From WTFY01 sp011523795 (GTDB taxonomy: Bacteria > Pseudomonadota > Gammaproteobacteria > UBA4575), in NCBI GenBank assembly GCA_965207475.1, contig OZ242278.1:868001-932000 (forward strand): 64,000 nucleotides of DNA, read 5' to 3'. Below the pieces are notes generated by a model, which searched no databases, was not told the DNA's origin, and worked only from the letters and a program-made list of their open reading frames with translations. The position numbers and the translations under genes were made by a program. This document shows, piece after piece, positions 34,723 through 44,438 of the stretch. Position 1 is the first letter of the stretch. Every line of letters starts with the position of its first letter.

Positions 34723-35580
34723 GTGCAAAGCGGGCCTCCAACGGATCCCGAAAAGCCCCCTACCCCAGGGATAGGGGTAGGGCTTCGCTCCGCGCATGTC
34801 AACGAAATCCTGACTACTCAGCCCGATCTGGACTTCTTCGAGCTTCTCACAGACAACCATCTCCATGAAGGTGGCTATGCGAAACATCAGGCCTTTCTGG
34901 TCCGACAGGACTACCCGGTAAGCCTGCACTGTGTAGGCATGTCACTGGGCGGTACAGACCCGATCGACTTTGTCTACCTCGGCAAGATCAAAGCTCTCGC
35001 AAAAGAACTCGAGCCTGTCTGCATCTCGGATCATCTGTGCTGGACATCTTTTGAAAGTCATCACGCACATGACCTACTGCCTCTTCCCTACACAGAAGAG
35101 GCGGTGCATCATGTGAGTCGGCGAATCAGACAGGTGCAGGACTTTCTGGAAACTACACTGGTCGTGGAAAATGTATCCAGCTACCTGGAATTTACCTGCT
35201 CCACCCTCAAGGAATGGGAATTCCTGGCAGCCGTCTCCATCGAATCAGGCTGCAAAATCCTGTTAGACCTGAACAACATCTACGTCAGCCAGTACAACCA
35301 TGCAGTCGATGCACAAGAATACATCCGGAACATCCCGCTCGATCGAGTTGCAGAAATACACCTTGCAGGCTTCGAACACAAAGGGTCTTACTTGCTCGAC
35401 GCACACAACCGACGCATTTCCGCGCCCGTGTGGGAACTATACCGCGAGCTTGCGAGTGGCAGCACTTCCATTCCCACCCTGATCGAATGGGACAATGAGC
35501 TGCCACCGTTTTCCGTGCTGTTGGAAGAAGCGGAGCAGGCAAGGCGATACCAGCAGTCTGCAGCAGACAACCTGAACTGA
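34723..35580 (+). CDS. bufB: BufB-type multinuclear non-heme iron-dependent oxidase (DUF692/MNIO)
   Basis: A DUF692 TIM-barrel enzyme expected to oxidise cysteines of the BufA precursor. Likely iron ligands are in VSLHCVGMSLGG, ISDHLCW, VVENVSSY, LLDLNNIYVSQYNH, EIHLAGFEH and LIEWDNELP, all conserved in the family. I start it at the GTG 34723, which has AGGT seven bases before, giving 285 residues. The open frame extends back to an ATG inside bufA1 in another frame, which is unlikely. It lies 16 bp after bufA1 and 6 bp before bufC. Confidence 0.88.
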   Translation: MQSGPPTDPEKPPTPGIGVGLRSAHVNEILTTQPDLDFFELLTDNHLHEGGYAKHQAFLVRQDYPVSLHCVGMSLGGTDPIDFVYLGKIKALAKELEPVCISDHLCWTSFESHHAHDLLPLPYTEEAVHHVSRRIRQVQDFLETTLVVENVSSYLEFTCSTLKEWEFLAAVSIESGCKILLDLNNIYVSQYNHAVDAQEYIRNIPLDRVAEIHLAGFEHKGSYLLDAHNRRISAPVWELYRELASGSTSIPTLIEWDNELPPFSVLLEEAEQARRYQQSAADNLN

Positions 35581-35586
35581 CCTGGC

Positions 35587-36393
35587 ATGCATCAACTGCA
35601 ATCGATTCAACGCCAGTTCTGGGACAGCTTGAGAAACCGGGACACAAACGCCGAATGCCTGCCTCCACTTTCCGAGGGCGGGACTCTATCCAATCAGGAA
35701 AGGCTCGAGATTTACCGCAACACCATGCGCTCAGCACACATCCGTGCCCTAGCCGGCATGTACTCATGCAGTGAAAAAATTCTCGGAGAACGGTATTTCA
35801 GGCGAATTGCAACCGAGTATTACCATGCATATCCTGCAACAAGCCAGGATTTAAACCTGTATGGAGAATCCTTCCCAACATTCATGCTGGACTGGGTTCA
35901 TAACCATCCAGAACTCGTCGATTACCCGTACTTGCCTGATCTCGCTAAGCTCGAACTGGCCATTGAACAATCCTATCGTGCGAAGGATGATCCGCATTTT
36001 GACTTTGACATGCTGGAAGCACTCGACGAGGACGACCACCGGAATATCTGCTTTACTTTAGGTGCATCGTTATCGACACTCGAATCTGCCTACCCTGTAT
36101 ACGAAATCTGGACGGCCCACCAAGAGCAGGATGAAGTTGAAGTCATCGGGTCGATAGATAAGCCCCAGTACCTGTGTATTGCCAGAGAAAACTTCAAGCC
36201 TGTAATCCACAAAATCGATCAGGCAAGCTGGTGGGTGATGGAAAAAACCAGTAGCTGCCACACATTTGACGAGCTTGAATCCCTGACCCAACTGGAAAAG
36301 ATGGACATTCCCTTGCAGCGCATCATTCCCGAGCTGATTCACAAAAGATGGATTTGCGGATACAAAATTGTTGCTCGACATACTGAGTCCTGA
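35587..36393 (+). CDS. bufC: BufC-type partner protein (DUF2063)
   Basis: A 268-residue DUF2063 protein, the usual partner of DUF692 oxidases, thought to bind the precursor peptide and deliver it to the enzyme. The N-terminal helical domain is recognisable from RLEIYRNTMRSAHIRALAGMYSCSEKILGERYFRRIATEYY and YPYLPDLAKLELAIEQSYRA. The C-terminal part is a mixed fold typical of the family. The ATG lies six bases after the bufB stop, so the three genes form one operon. Confidence 0.85.
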   Translation: MHQLQSIQRQFWDSLRNRDTNAECLPPLSEGGTLSNQERLEIYRNTMRSAHIRALAGMYSCSEKILGERYFRRIATEYYHAYPATSQDLNLYGESFPTFMLDWVHNHPELVDYPYLPDLAKLELAIEQSYRAKDDPHFDFDMLEALDEDDHRNICFTLGASLSTLESAYPVYEIWTAHQEQDEVEVIGSIDKPQYLCIARENFKPVIHKIDQASWWVMEKTSSCHTFDELESLTQLEKMDIPLQRIIPELIHKRWICGYKIVARHTES

Positions 36394-36481
36394 CCATGAC
36401 ATGCAGAACCTGCTATTCCTGCTAGACCGGATGAAAGATTCTGATACACTTGAAGCACAAACCCCGTAACCAGAGAGTCCC

Positions 36482-37192
36482 ATGCTAAGACAAATTGCCC
36501 TGATATGCCTGTTCCTGGCCAGCCTGTTCTTGACTTCAAGCATACAGGCCTCCGAAGCAACCGAACTTGATGCTCAAACATTGGTGGATGCTGCTGCAAA
36601 ATCTGTCAACACCTTTTCTATTGACCCGGACATGGAATGGTTCCGTCAGAACATGAACAGGACCAAGGGGGTCTTGATAGTACCTCAACTGGTGAAAGGC
36701 GGTTTCATATTTGGAGGCTCCGGAGGCAGTGGTGTATTACTTGCCAGGGGAGAAAACAACATCTGGAGCAACCCCGCATTCTACACCATGGGCACTGGTA
36801 CATTCGGACTGCAAGCTGGACTTGAAATTGCTGAAATCATTCTGATGATAATGACCGACAAGGGTGTGGATAAACTGCTCACCTCTTCGTTCAAGCTGGG
36901 CGGAGATATTGGCATTGCGGCGGGGCCTATCGGTGCGGGTGCCAAAGCCCAAGTGGTAGACATCCTGGCCTTTTCCAGAGCCAAAGGCATATACGGAGGT
37001 CTGAACGTTGAGGGTGCAGTAATTAAGGTCCGTGAGGACCTGAACCAGGTCTACTACGGAAATGAAAAAAGCAGTCCCCGCTCCATACTCATCGAGCATT
37101 CATTTATCAATTCACATGCTGACGATCTACGTGCAGCGGTGGCCAAGCTTACTGCCCAAAGCAACCCCTCAACGGAGCCCTCAACGGAGTAA
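36482..37192 (+). CDS. SYLF (YSC84) domain lipid-binding secreted protein
   Basis: A 236-residue protein with a signal peptide (LICLFLASLFLTSSIQA) and a SYLF/YSC84 domain: RTKGVLIVPQLVKGGFIFGGSGGSGVLLAR, then GLQAGLEIAEIILMIMTDKGVDKLL and LGGDIGIAAGPIGAGAKA. SYLF domains bind phosphoinositide-like lipids in eukaryotes; bacterial members are periplasmic or membrane-associated with unclear roles. It lies 89 bp after bufC on the same strand and might share its transcript. The tail is a short repeat (NPSTEPSTE). Confidence 0.85.
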   Translation: MLRQIALICLFLASLFLTSSIQASEATELDAQTLVDAAAKSVNTFSIDPDMEWFRQNMNRTKGVLIVPQLVKGGFIFGGSGGSGVLLARGENNIWSNPAFYTMGTGTFGLQAGLEIAEIILMIMTDKGVDKLLTSSFKLGGDIGIAAGPIGAGAKAQVVDILAFSRAKGIYGGLNVEGAVIKVREDLNQVYYGNEKSSPRSILIEHSFINSHADDLRAAVAKLTAQSNPSTEPSTE

Positions 37193-37546
37193 GTCATGGC
37201 CTTCAAGACCATGAAGGGGTAGCATGATTGCATGAACCATTCATGATCAGCAAAGGTGTCCAACCGCGTTACCAGTCCGTAAACTGCCCACCACCAACAG
37301 CAATTACTCATGATCAATCATCCGACTGACATGATGGTCGCTGGCAGCATCAGTTATCTCAATGGCGATTGTACAGTTACGCCTGCGAAGGATATGAAAG
37401 ACCGGGGAAGGATGTTCAGGCATGCAGGCAAGGTGGACGGACCTGGGTAGACCAGGGCGCTCTACCGTGTCATGCCACCCTAATCTTGATCCAGGTCCTA
37501 GTTCGACTCTTTTACGACACCTGGGCCATGCCCAGAGTATTAACAA
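37193..37546. other. Intergenic region with no supported gene
   Basis: These 354 bp lie between two convergent genes. Short open frames exist on both strands but show no start signals or recognisable protein pattern. I see no terminator with a T-run, RNA gene or repeat. Confidence 0.6.
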
Positions 37547-38221
37547 CTAAATTTCTGTGACTGGTTTCGAGGGCCAGTCCAGTTCGTCCTCATCGACTCG
37601 ATGAGTCTCCTCCAAGCCACGGCGAATCCATTCACGAACTGACGGATCAGATTCCACAGTACTGCAATAACCGGCGGCATCGTCGTCCAGATTCACCGGG
37701 ATGCTACGAAAACGCATGACCACTGGAGCATACATCACATCGGCAATGGTAAACTCCCCGAAAAGCCAAGGTCCGTCATTCGCAAAGCCCTCCCGGCAAT
37801 AACGCCAGACTGCCTGGACCCGGCCTACATCTGCTATCGCTTCTTCACTCAATCTGTATCCGGGAAACTGACGGCGCAGGTTCATCGGCGCTTCATTGCG
37901 CAAGGCGCCAAAGCTGGAATGCATTTCTGCGCTCACCGACCGTGCTACTGCCCGGGCCTCCGTGTCTTCTGGCCAAGGCTTCGAATCAGGGAAACGCTCA
38001 CCCAGATATTCCAGAATTGCGAGCGAATCCCACACTTCAGTTGCACCATCCAGCAAAACTGGCACCTTGTCATTGGAAAACCGCTCCAAAAGAACTTGAC
38101 GCAAGTCTTCGCTAAACAAGTCGTAGCGCTTGACCTCCACTGGCAGACCATGCTTGTGCACGTACAGCCAAGGACGCATCGACCAGGTGGAGTAGTTGTA
38201 GTCACCGATAATCAGTTTCAT
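37547..38221 (-). CDS. Glutathione S-transferase family protein
   Basis: A 224-residue cytosolic GST-fold protein. The thioredoxin-like N-terminal domain includes IGDYNYSTWSMRPWLYVHKHGL with a likely catalytic Ser/Thr, the cis-proline in DKVPVLLDG and the glutathione-binding EVWDSLAILEYLGERFP. The helical C-terminal domain contains FTIADVMYAPVVMRFRS. The substrate is unknown. It is transcribed alone on the minus strand, divergent from the DUF1272 gene. Confidence 0.9.
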   Translation of the reverse strand: MKLIIGDYNYSTWSMRPWLYVHKHGLPVEVKRYDLFSEDLRQVLLERFSNDKVPVLLDGATEVWDSLAILEYLGERFPDSKPWPEDTEARAVARSVSAEMHSSFGALRNEAPMNLRRQFPGYRLSEEAIADVGRVQAVWRYCREGFANDGPWLFGEFTIADVMYAPVVMRFRSIPVNLDDDAAGYCSTVESDPSVREWIRRGLEETHRVDEDELDWPSKPVTEI

Positions 38222-38394
38222 TTTTGCATGTGCACCGTGTAACAGTGCAATTTTATTCCAAGTACAGGCATCTCGACCTTGCCAATCCCTGGGTGCTCTT
38301 GAGACAGTTGTTCTTGTCTCTGTGCAAATTCTGGTATATAGATGATGGCTCTGATCCAGCGATTAAATGTAATTGAAGATCCAAGAATGAATCC

Positions 38395-38703
38395 ATGTTA
38401 GAGCTTAGACCCAATTGTGAAGTGTGTGATAGGGATTTACCACCCTATTCAACCGAGGCTTGCATCTGCTCATATGAATGTACGTATTGTAGAGCCTGTG
38501 CAGAAAATGTTCTTTACAATGTGTGTCCTAACTGTGGAGGCGAACTATTGCCACGCCCTATCCGGCCTAAAACTGAACGCCGTGCCGGTGTAAGCCTGGA
38601 AAAACAACCCGCATCAACAATCCGTGTACATACGAAATACAGCATCGAGGAAATAAAAGAATTTACAGAGTCAGTTAAAGATATAAGCCCGGAGAACCGA
38701 TAG
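38395..38703 (+). CDS. DUF1272 zinc-binding small protein
   Basis: A 102-residue protein opening with the DUF1272 signature MLELRPNCEVCDRDLPP, followed by ACICSYECTYCRACAENVL and VCPNCGGELL. The nine cysteines in pairs indicate one or two bound zinc ions in a treble-clef or RING-like arrangement. A basic and polar C-terminal tail of about 45 residues is longer than usual for the family. The function is not established. Confidence 0.85.
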   Translation: MLELRPNCEVCDRDLPPYSTEACICSYECTYCRACAENVLYNVCPNCGGELLPRPIRPKTERRAGVSLEKQPASTIRVHTKYSIEEIKEFTESVKDISPENR

Positions 38704-38882
38704 GTATGAAATAGATTGGTCCTCATTTGTACCAAGTGATTTTCGCCATCCATACAAGCCACTTTCACTACCCATCAAAAGTCTAAGCCTGAGTGCCTGA
38801 TAACTTGAAATATCAGACATTTGATTGGCTTCGGTTCTGTCCTGAATAAAAATTCCTTTATCCAGAGAGCGCCTTGTTCTTG

Positions 38883-40151
38883 TCAACTGCCGTCATAGAC
38901 GCGTCGCACCTCGTCGACGATGATCGCCAGCCCATGCTCAATCCGGTTCCAGTCATCGGCATAACTGATTCGGATGCATTCATTTTTGTGGGACCAGTCG
39001 TCCATCTCAAGTCCCGGGAAAAAATGATGACCAGATACCACGATGACCCCACGCGCCTTCAACCGTTCGTAGAGTACGGCGTTGGTGATCGAAAGTCCCG
39101 GCATCCACAACCACAAGAAGAATGCTCCTTCAGGGCAGTGGATCAGGATATCGTAGCCGTCGAAACCCTCTCTCAGCAGTTCAAGGGTTCGTTTGGCACG
39201 CTCGGCATAGTGAGGTCGGATAACCTCCCGGGATAACGCAAGCATCTCACCGCTCTCAACGAGATCGGCAGCAAGTGCAGGGCCAAGGCTTCCAGGCGCA
39301 AGACAGAAGACCGCGTTGATTACTCCAAGGGCGGAAATGATCTCCTCTTTGGCAATCACGATCCCGGTACGAAGCCCTGGCATCCCAAGTTTCGAAAGAC
39401 TCATACAGAGAACCATGTTGTTATCCCAGACGGGTTCCACATCGCCGAACACAATGCCAGGAAAGGGCAGTCCGTAGGCACTGTCCACGATGAGCGGTAC
39501 GCCACGGGCACGGGCAAATGCGCCAAGGCGCCGCAACTCCTCATCGGTCACGACGTTGCCAGTCGGATTTGTGGGCCGCGATAGGCAGATTGCAGCCACG
39601 TCGTTTACGGCTTCCAGACCCTCAAAGTCCACTCCATACTTGAACAGCCTGTCTCCCAGCTTGTTAATGGTTGAGCGACAGGACGTCAACAAGCCCGGGA
39701 TAAACCCCACATCCGTGTACCCAATGTATTCAGGCGAGAGCGGCAAGAGAATTTGACCGGTTTGGTGTCCGTTCCCACCAGCTCCAGACTCTGCAAACAA
39801 GTTGAACAAAGCGAGAAAGGCAGATTGACTGCCGTTGGTGACAGCGATATTGCGTTCGCTCAACTCCCATCCCTGTTCGCGTCGAAGCAGGCTGGCAAGT
39901 GCGCGGGCGAAGCCTCGATGCCCCTCCGGTGCATCGTAGGTCCCAATCGCTCTCTCGAATACGCCATTGCGCTGCATGAGTGCCTGCATCCGATGCCGGA
40001 AAACCATCTCTGTACCCGGAATGTGGCTCGGGTTTCCACCCCCGAGATTCGCGATCTTGCTGCCAGCGGTCGCGACCTCGCCAAGATCATTCATGAGCGA
40101 CCTTGTACCCGATGTGCTCATGAGCCGTTGACCGAACGCCGAAAGCATCAT
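38883..40151 (-). CDS. avtA: Valine--pyruvate aminotransferase AvtA
   Basis: A fold-type I PLP aminotransferase of 422 residues that transaminates between valine and pyruvate/alanine. The start FGQRLMSTSGTRSLMNDLGE, followed by LGGGNPSHIPG, is characteristic of AvtA. The active site includes RPTNPTGNVVTDEELRRL, VDSAYGLPFPG and the PLP lysine in CMSLSKLGMPGLRTG. It is a single minus-strand gene. The ATG two codons in from the first is equally possible. Confidence 0.93.
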   Translation of the reverse strand: MMLSAFGQRLMSTSGTRSLMNDLGEVATAGSKIANLGGGNPSHIPGTEMVFRHRMQALMQRNGVFERAIGTYDAPEGHRGFARALASLLRREQGWELSERNIAVTNGSQSAFLALFNLFAESGAGGNGHQTGQILLPLSPEYIGYTDVGFIPGLLTSCRSTINKLGDRLFKYGVDFEGLEAVNDVAAICLSRPTNPTGNVVTDEELRRLGAFARARGVPLIVDSAYGLPFPGIVFGDVEPVWDNNMVLCMSLSKLGMPGLRTGIVIAKEEIISALGVINAVFCLAPGSLGPALAADLVESGEMLALSREVIRPHYAERAKRTLELLREGFDGYDILIHCPEGAFFLWLWMPGLSITNAVLYERLKARGVIVVSGHHFFPGLEMDDWSHKNECIRISYADDWNRIEHGLAIIVDEVRRVYDGS

Positions 40152-40612
40152 GGTCTATCCCCAATGTTCACTCGTCGAGATCTTCATAGTACCGCATATC
40201 AGATGAAGACGGCATAACTTGGTAAGACTGATTGCCCGTATAGATGTCCTGTAACTTTGCTCATATAACATGCACCTTTAAGTCATTAGTTCGAAAGCTC
40301 AGGAACAAAGAATGAAATGTATGATGAATCAGTGTGGGCCGATGCCTGATGGGTTGAAACTTTTGCAAGTGTAGTAGCCGCCTCCTGCAATTTCACATTG
40401 GAATTAAGTGTAGGTAGTACACTCTTGATGTTTGTATTTGCTAGCTCCTTGCCTCATCAATCACTGGATGACTGCCTTCGTGTCTATGAAACCGTCGCTT
40501 CAGGTTGCTTATTTCCCAGTACACACATGAAGAGCTTGACAGCCCGGCACTTAAGTAGACAAGTTCTTTTATGTTATGCTCAGAAGCCGAACAAAACTAT
40601 AGAGCAAGTCTC
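40152..40612. other. Intergenic region upstream of the truncated haemoglobin gene
   Basis: These 461 bp between avtA and the truncated haemoglobin hold no supported gene. A TTGACA-like element and a TATGCT occur near 40537-40580, but their spacing does not make a convincing promoter. Confidence 0.5.
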
Positions 40613-40981
40613 ATGAACCCCACATTATTTGAAAAGATCGGAGGCAAGGAAATTGTCGAGAAGGCCTCACATTTTCTGTACGTCAATATCTTATCTGACG
40701 AACGCATCAACCACTTTTTTCAAGATATCGACATTGAAAAGCAAAAGCGCAAAATGAGCGCCTTTCTAACCTATATTTTTGGAGGCCCGTCTCTTTACAT
40801 TGGCAAGGATATGCGTCGTGCACACAAGCATGCCGTTGAGAGCGGCTTAGGGGACGAGCATGTAGATGCCATGATGGAGTGTGTGAGAAAAGCGTTAAAT
40901 GATTTAAATATTGATAACGATTCAATTGATGAAGTCATTGAGACCATTGAAAAACACCGTGACGACGTATTAGGCAGGTGA
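40613..40981 (+). CDS. Group 1 truncated haemoglobin
   Basis: A 122-residue 2-on-2 globin that may bind oxygen or detoxify nitric oxide. It begins TLFEKIGGKEIVEKASHFLYVNIL, with a tyrosine at the B10 position, and continues FLTYIFGGPSLYIGKDMRRAHKH. The proximal haem histidine is in LGDEHVDAMMECVRKAL. I chose the ATG at 40613 because it matches the family start. No partner flavoreductase is adjacent. Confidence 0.92.
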   Translation: MNPTLFEKIGGKEIVEKASHFLYVNILSDERINHFFQDIDIEKQKRKMSAFLTYIFGGPSLYIGKDMRRAHKHAVESGLGDEHVDAMMECVRKALNDLNIDNDSIDEVIETIEKHRDDVLGR

Positions 40982-41136
40982 ATTGAAATAAAGCAGTTTC
41001 ATTGAAGCTCATTGAGTCTGAATCGGAAGTCAAGCTTCCTGGATGTGTGCCAGGGGCGACAGCTTTAACATCATAGCCGCAAAACCCAGCGCCAACTCCT
41101 TTATTTTCGTAGCAGCTTAGAACGAATTGCTCGCAA

Positions 41137-41280
41137 TCAGTACGACGGCATAGTAATTTTGTTATCAGGGTACAGGCGCAACGCCTCTTCGGTCCAGGGC
41201 AGATAACGGGTGGGTTCCCCGGTACTTCCAAGATCCGAGTGAATGGCGACAGGCATGCCGCGTTCACGCAGCTTGGCCAT
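41137..41280 (-). pseudogene. C-terminal remnant of an amidohydrolase-like gene
   Basis: A 47-codon frame reads MAKLRERGMPVAIHSDLG, then GEPTRYLPWTEEALRLYPDNKI. It resembles the HSDLG and YPDNKI segments of TIM-barrel amidohydrolases of the PF04909 type. The rest of the enzyme is missing on both sides, so this is a decayed fragment. The identification rests on motif recall and needs a search. Confidence 0.45.
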
Positions 41281-41690
41281 GAACCGCTACTATTTTGCAT
41301 GTATCAATCATGAAAATGACAGGGACTTTCACAACTCCGCGACAACATCGTATTATAGATGGAAATAAAATGGCAGCATGTGCGTGTCTCCGGCATTGCC
41401 GCATGGCTCCAGGCTGTGGGAATGCAGCGTGTATCTCCCTTGCGTGAACACAGAGACGGGCGAATGCAGTGCTGATCGTACCTGACGATTTCCCATCGGT
41501 TTCAGCCATACCGTGATGCGGCTCTTTCAGGCTGCAAGAAACGGAATTCGGGCATGTCAAATTCGGACACTGCCGAATTTTACATGCATGGATGCGGGTT
41601 CCACGGTGCAGGGCACCTGCGTGTGCCTGATGGTGCGTGGGACATCAGCCATCGAGGCACGGACTTGAGATCGAATTGCGGGGAGGAATC
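41281..41690. other. Region before the TonB-dependent receptor
   Basis: I see no recognisable gene in these 410 bp. A 36-codon plus-strand frame (41584-41694) ends in a TGA overlapping the receptor's ATG, so it could couple translation to the receptor. It contains HLRVPDGAWDISHRGTDLRS but matches no family I know. Confidence 0.4.
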
Positions 41691-44210
41691 ATGATGGCTG
41701 GCAACACCCAAGGAAATTCCCGGACCCTCTGTCAAAATCGGCGCACCCGCAGTCCGGTTGCCATACTGCTGGTTGCACTGGTGCTGGCTTGCATGGCCTT
41801 GCCGGTGCACAGTCAGAGTCCGGCGCAGACGCCGAGACCTGTTGTGGTCATTGACCGCATGGCGATCGAGCTGTCGGGCCTGACGACCCTGTCGCAGCTA
41901 CTGTCCAGCCGCTCGACGTTCAACGTCTTCGGAATCCGGGGTTTGTCTGCGGCGATTGGCGGCTCCTACCGGGTGGACGGGCGCCCGGTCACGGGACTCG
42001 ACTTCAGCACCTTTCCGCTCTCGATCGTCGAGCGCATCGAACTGATCGAGGAAGGTGCGACCCGCTTTCGTGGGCATATCGGCGATGGCACCATCAACAT
42101 CGTGCGCCGTCGCGACTTCCAGGGCACCGAGATTTCAGCCGGCCTAGGCCGCCCGGATCAAGCCGGTATCGACTCCAATGCTGGCAGTGCCCTTTGGGGC
42201 GGGCCCTTGGGTCGCGGCCATGTCCTGGTCGGTATCGATCATGTGTTCAGCGAGGAAGTGAAAGATTCCCAGCGCAGCTACACCCGCACCCGCTTCTCCG
42301 ATTCCCTGGCCGGTGCGCAAAGTGTGTCGATTGCCGGCAACACGCTGCTCGTTGGTGAAGACTCGTATGCCGTCGGCGCCTGCGACCCGCAGGTCTACAC
42401 GGGTCCCCTTGAGAGCAGTTCCGGACAGGTTTGTGGGTACCCGTACGGCAATGTCGCGTGGTTCGCCGAGTATCCCAGGTCTCAGCGAGAGAGCGTATTT
42501 CTGCATGCCGATCACCCAATCGGGGAGAATGCGGAGGTCTATCTGGACGTGCTGGGGGCACACACAAGAACCCGCTACACCTGGGCGCCGCCGCCCGGCA
42601 CCTTTACCTTCGATGTCTCGCAAACCAGTCCCGTCCGGGATGTGCTGGAAGCCGCAGTCCCCGGTCTTGTGATTCCGGCAGATGGCAGCGTGACGCTCGC
42701 ACATCGATTCGTGGGCCACGGTACGCGGAATTGGCGCTGGGACTGGGACGACCGCACTCTCGTTGCGGGAATCCGTGGGGTGTTGGCCTCGGGTCTGGGC
42801 TATGACGCCCATATCCGGCATTACCGAGAACGCGGCGTGGAAGACGGCAAGACGTTCGTCAGCGAAGAACTGGTGACTGCCGAGATTCTGGGCGGGAACT
42901 ACGACATCGTGAATCCGCTTTCGACGGAACCGGCTCACCTGGCTGCCATCCACAGGACTTCGTTGCACAGCCGCCAGAGCCATGACCAGGAGAGTACGGT
43001 GCTGCACATCGCACTCGATGGGTCTACCCTGGTCCTGCCCGGCGGCCCAGTCCGCTGGACGACCGCCTTCGAGTTCGAGGACTACTCGTTTCAGGATGTG
43101 GTCCATCACCGGGATTTCGAAAACCGGGTGTACGATGTCACAAAGGTCCTTGGCGGTGGTGGCTCACTGGTTGATGCGGACCGTCACGTGATGTCGGCCG
43201 AGGCGGCGGCAAGCCTGCCCGTGCTCCCGGATTGGGAGCTGGTACTGACCGGGCGGCTTAAGGACTATGACGATGTTGGCGGGACACCGGCATGGCGGGT
43301 GTCCAGCCATTACCGGGTGAACGATGCATTCAGGTTTCGCCTGCATTCCGATTACATGGAGATATCACCCGGCACCCGGGATTTATATGAGTCCGACAGA
43401 AACGTTTTCCCGTACGTGCGCGACTGCAAGGCCTACCTCGACGATCCGCAGGCCTGTGTCGATCGCGCGCCCGTGCTTCAGGTCAAGACCGAGGATGTAG
43501 GAAACCCGAACCTCGTCCCGGCCAAGGCCAGTTCGGTCGGCATCGGTGCCACCCTGCGGTTCGCATCGATGTTTCTCATGGCCGACTGGTACCGGCAGAA
43601 AGTCTGGAACCAGGCGTCCCGGCCGAGCCCCCAGTTTCTCGTGAACCTGGAAAACCGTGGCCAGGCCCTGCCGGAGGGAGCGCAAGTCTCGCGTGTCGGG
43701 GGCAGCGAGACTGGAACGATCGAAAAGATCGTGCGCCCGCTGATGAACGACCGGGACAATGACAGCCGCACGGAGGGCCTCGCCTTGCGCGCCGGTGCGG
43801 CTTGGGAGACCGCCTGGGCCTTGCTGGACCTGGACATCAACTACCTGCGCACCATCGACAGCCAGTCACGGGTGCAAGGCGTGAAACAGCCGGGCGATTA
43901 TCCACGCCACCGCGCCCATGCCGTGTTGCGGGCCAGCCGGGGAGACCTGACGGCCAGCTGGAACGTGCATACGGTCTCCAGCTACTACAATTCCACGGGC
44001 ACGGGCCGCTGGGACAGCTGGACGGGCCATGACCTGGCGCTGCAGTGGCAGGGCGCCTACGGCCTGCAAGGACTCAGGCTCAGCGCCGGTGCACTCAATG
44101 TCGGCGATCGCAAGCCGGCCCTGAACCCGGCGAACCCGGACAACCCGGCGCTGAGCTACGATTCCGTGCGGGGCCGCACCTACTTCCTCAACGCCAGTCT
44201 GGGCTGGTAA
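41691..44210 (+). CDS. TonB-dependent outer-membrane receptor
   Basis: An 839-residue receptor with a signal peptide (VAILLVALVLACMALPVHSQ) and a plug domain around VFGIRGLSAAIGGSYRVDGRPVTGL and IVERIELIEEGATRFRGHIGDGTINIVRRR. A long beta barrel follows, ending in the aromatic residue expected for BAM-dependent insertion (YFLNASLGW). GGGAGG precedes ATGATG; the second ATG at 41694 is better spaced. The substrate is unknown, and there is no recognisable siderophore, vitamin or sugar locus nearby. GC content and codon use look higher than in the flanking sequence. Confidence 0.88.
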   Translation: MMAGNTQGNSRTLCQNRRTRSPVAILLVALVLACMALPVHSQSPAQTPRPVVVIDRMAIELSGLTTLSQLLSSRSTFNVFGIRGLSAAIGGSYRVDGRPVTGLDFSTFPLSIVERIELIEEGATRFRGHIGDGTINIVRRRDFQGTEISAGLGRPDQAGIDSNAGSALWGGPLGRGHVLVGIDHVFSEEVKDSQRSYTRTRFSDSLAGAQSVSIAGNTLLVGEDSYAVGACDPQVYTGPLESSSGQVCGYPYGNVAWFAEYPRSQRESVFLHADHPIGENAEVYLDVLGAHTRTRYTWAPPPGTFTFDVSQTSPVRDVLEAAVPGLVIPADGSVTLAHRFVGHGTRNWRWDWDDRTLVAGIRGVLASGLGYDAHIRHYRERGVEDGKTFVSEELVTAEILGGNYDIVNPLSTEPAHLAAIHRTSLHSRQSHDQESTVLHIALDGSTLVLPGGPVRWTTAFEFEDYSFQDVVHHRDFENRVYDVTKVLGGGGSLVDADRHVMSAEAAASLPVLPDWELVLTGRLKDYDDVGGTPAWRVSSHYRVNDAFRFRLHSDYMEISPGTRDLYESDRNVFPYVRDCKAYLDDPQACVDRAPVLQVKTEDVGNPNLVPAKASSVGIGATLRFASMFLMADWYRQKVWNQASRPSPQFLVNLENRGQALPEGAQVSRVGGSETGTIEKIVRPLMNDRDNDSRTEGLALRAGAAWETAWALLDLDINYLRTIDSQSRVQGVKQPGDYPRHRAHAVLRASRGDLTASWNVHTVSSYYNSTGTGRWDSWTGHDLALQWQGAYGLQGLRLSAGALNVGDRKPALNPANPDNPALSYDSVRGRTYFLNASLGW

Positions 44211-44243
44211 GGCGCAGGCTGGTTTATACAGGCGCCTTATTTA
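44208..44243 (+). terminator. Possible terminator after the receptor gene
   Basis: TAAGGCGC (44208-44215, containing the stop codon) pairs perfectly with GCGCCTTA (44232-44239) around a 16-base loop, followed by TTTAAG. The T-run is weak, so this is a modest intrinsic terminator candidate. Confidence 0.45.
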
Positions 44244-44341
44244 AGTATAAGTATATGATTATACGTGTAAATAAAGACGTTACAGGACGTCTTCAGATTA
44301 TGATATGGTTACTACCGAAAGACAGCTATATGCATCTGATT

Positions 44342-44393
44342 TATCAGTAGTTGTCGACTGATAGATAATCCAGTTGCCCCCAATGTTGCCCCC
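44342..44393. repeat. Inverted and direct repeats resembling an integrase arm-site scar
   Basis: TATCAGT (44342-44348) and ACTGATA (44357-44363) form an inverted repeat. They are followed by two copies of TTGCCCCC (44374-44381 and 44386-44393) spaced 12 bp apart. Paired GGGGGCA repeats of this kind are often seen beside tyrosine-integrase genes of genomic islands. No integrase gene remains here. Confidence 0.45.
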
Positions 44394-44438
44394 AGATACT
44401 AAGGCCGGCAAGAATCAACCAACCAGAGGGACACCACT

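Noticed and set aside
37304..37546. An 80-codon minus-strand frame between SYLF and GST genes
   Set aside because: No ribosome binding site, no recognisable motif and odd composition; most likely chance.
40537..40580. TTGACA and TATGCT as a promoter for the truncated haemoglobin gene
   Set aside because: The elements do not have 16-18 bp spacing in any pairing.
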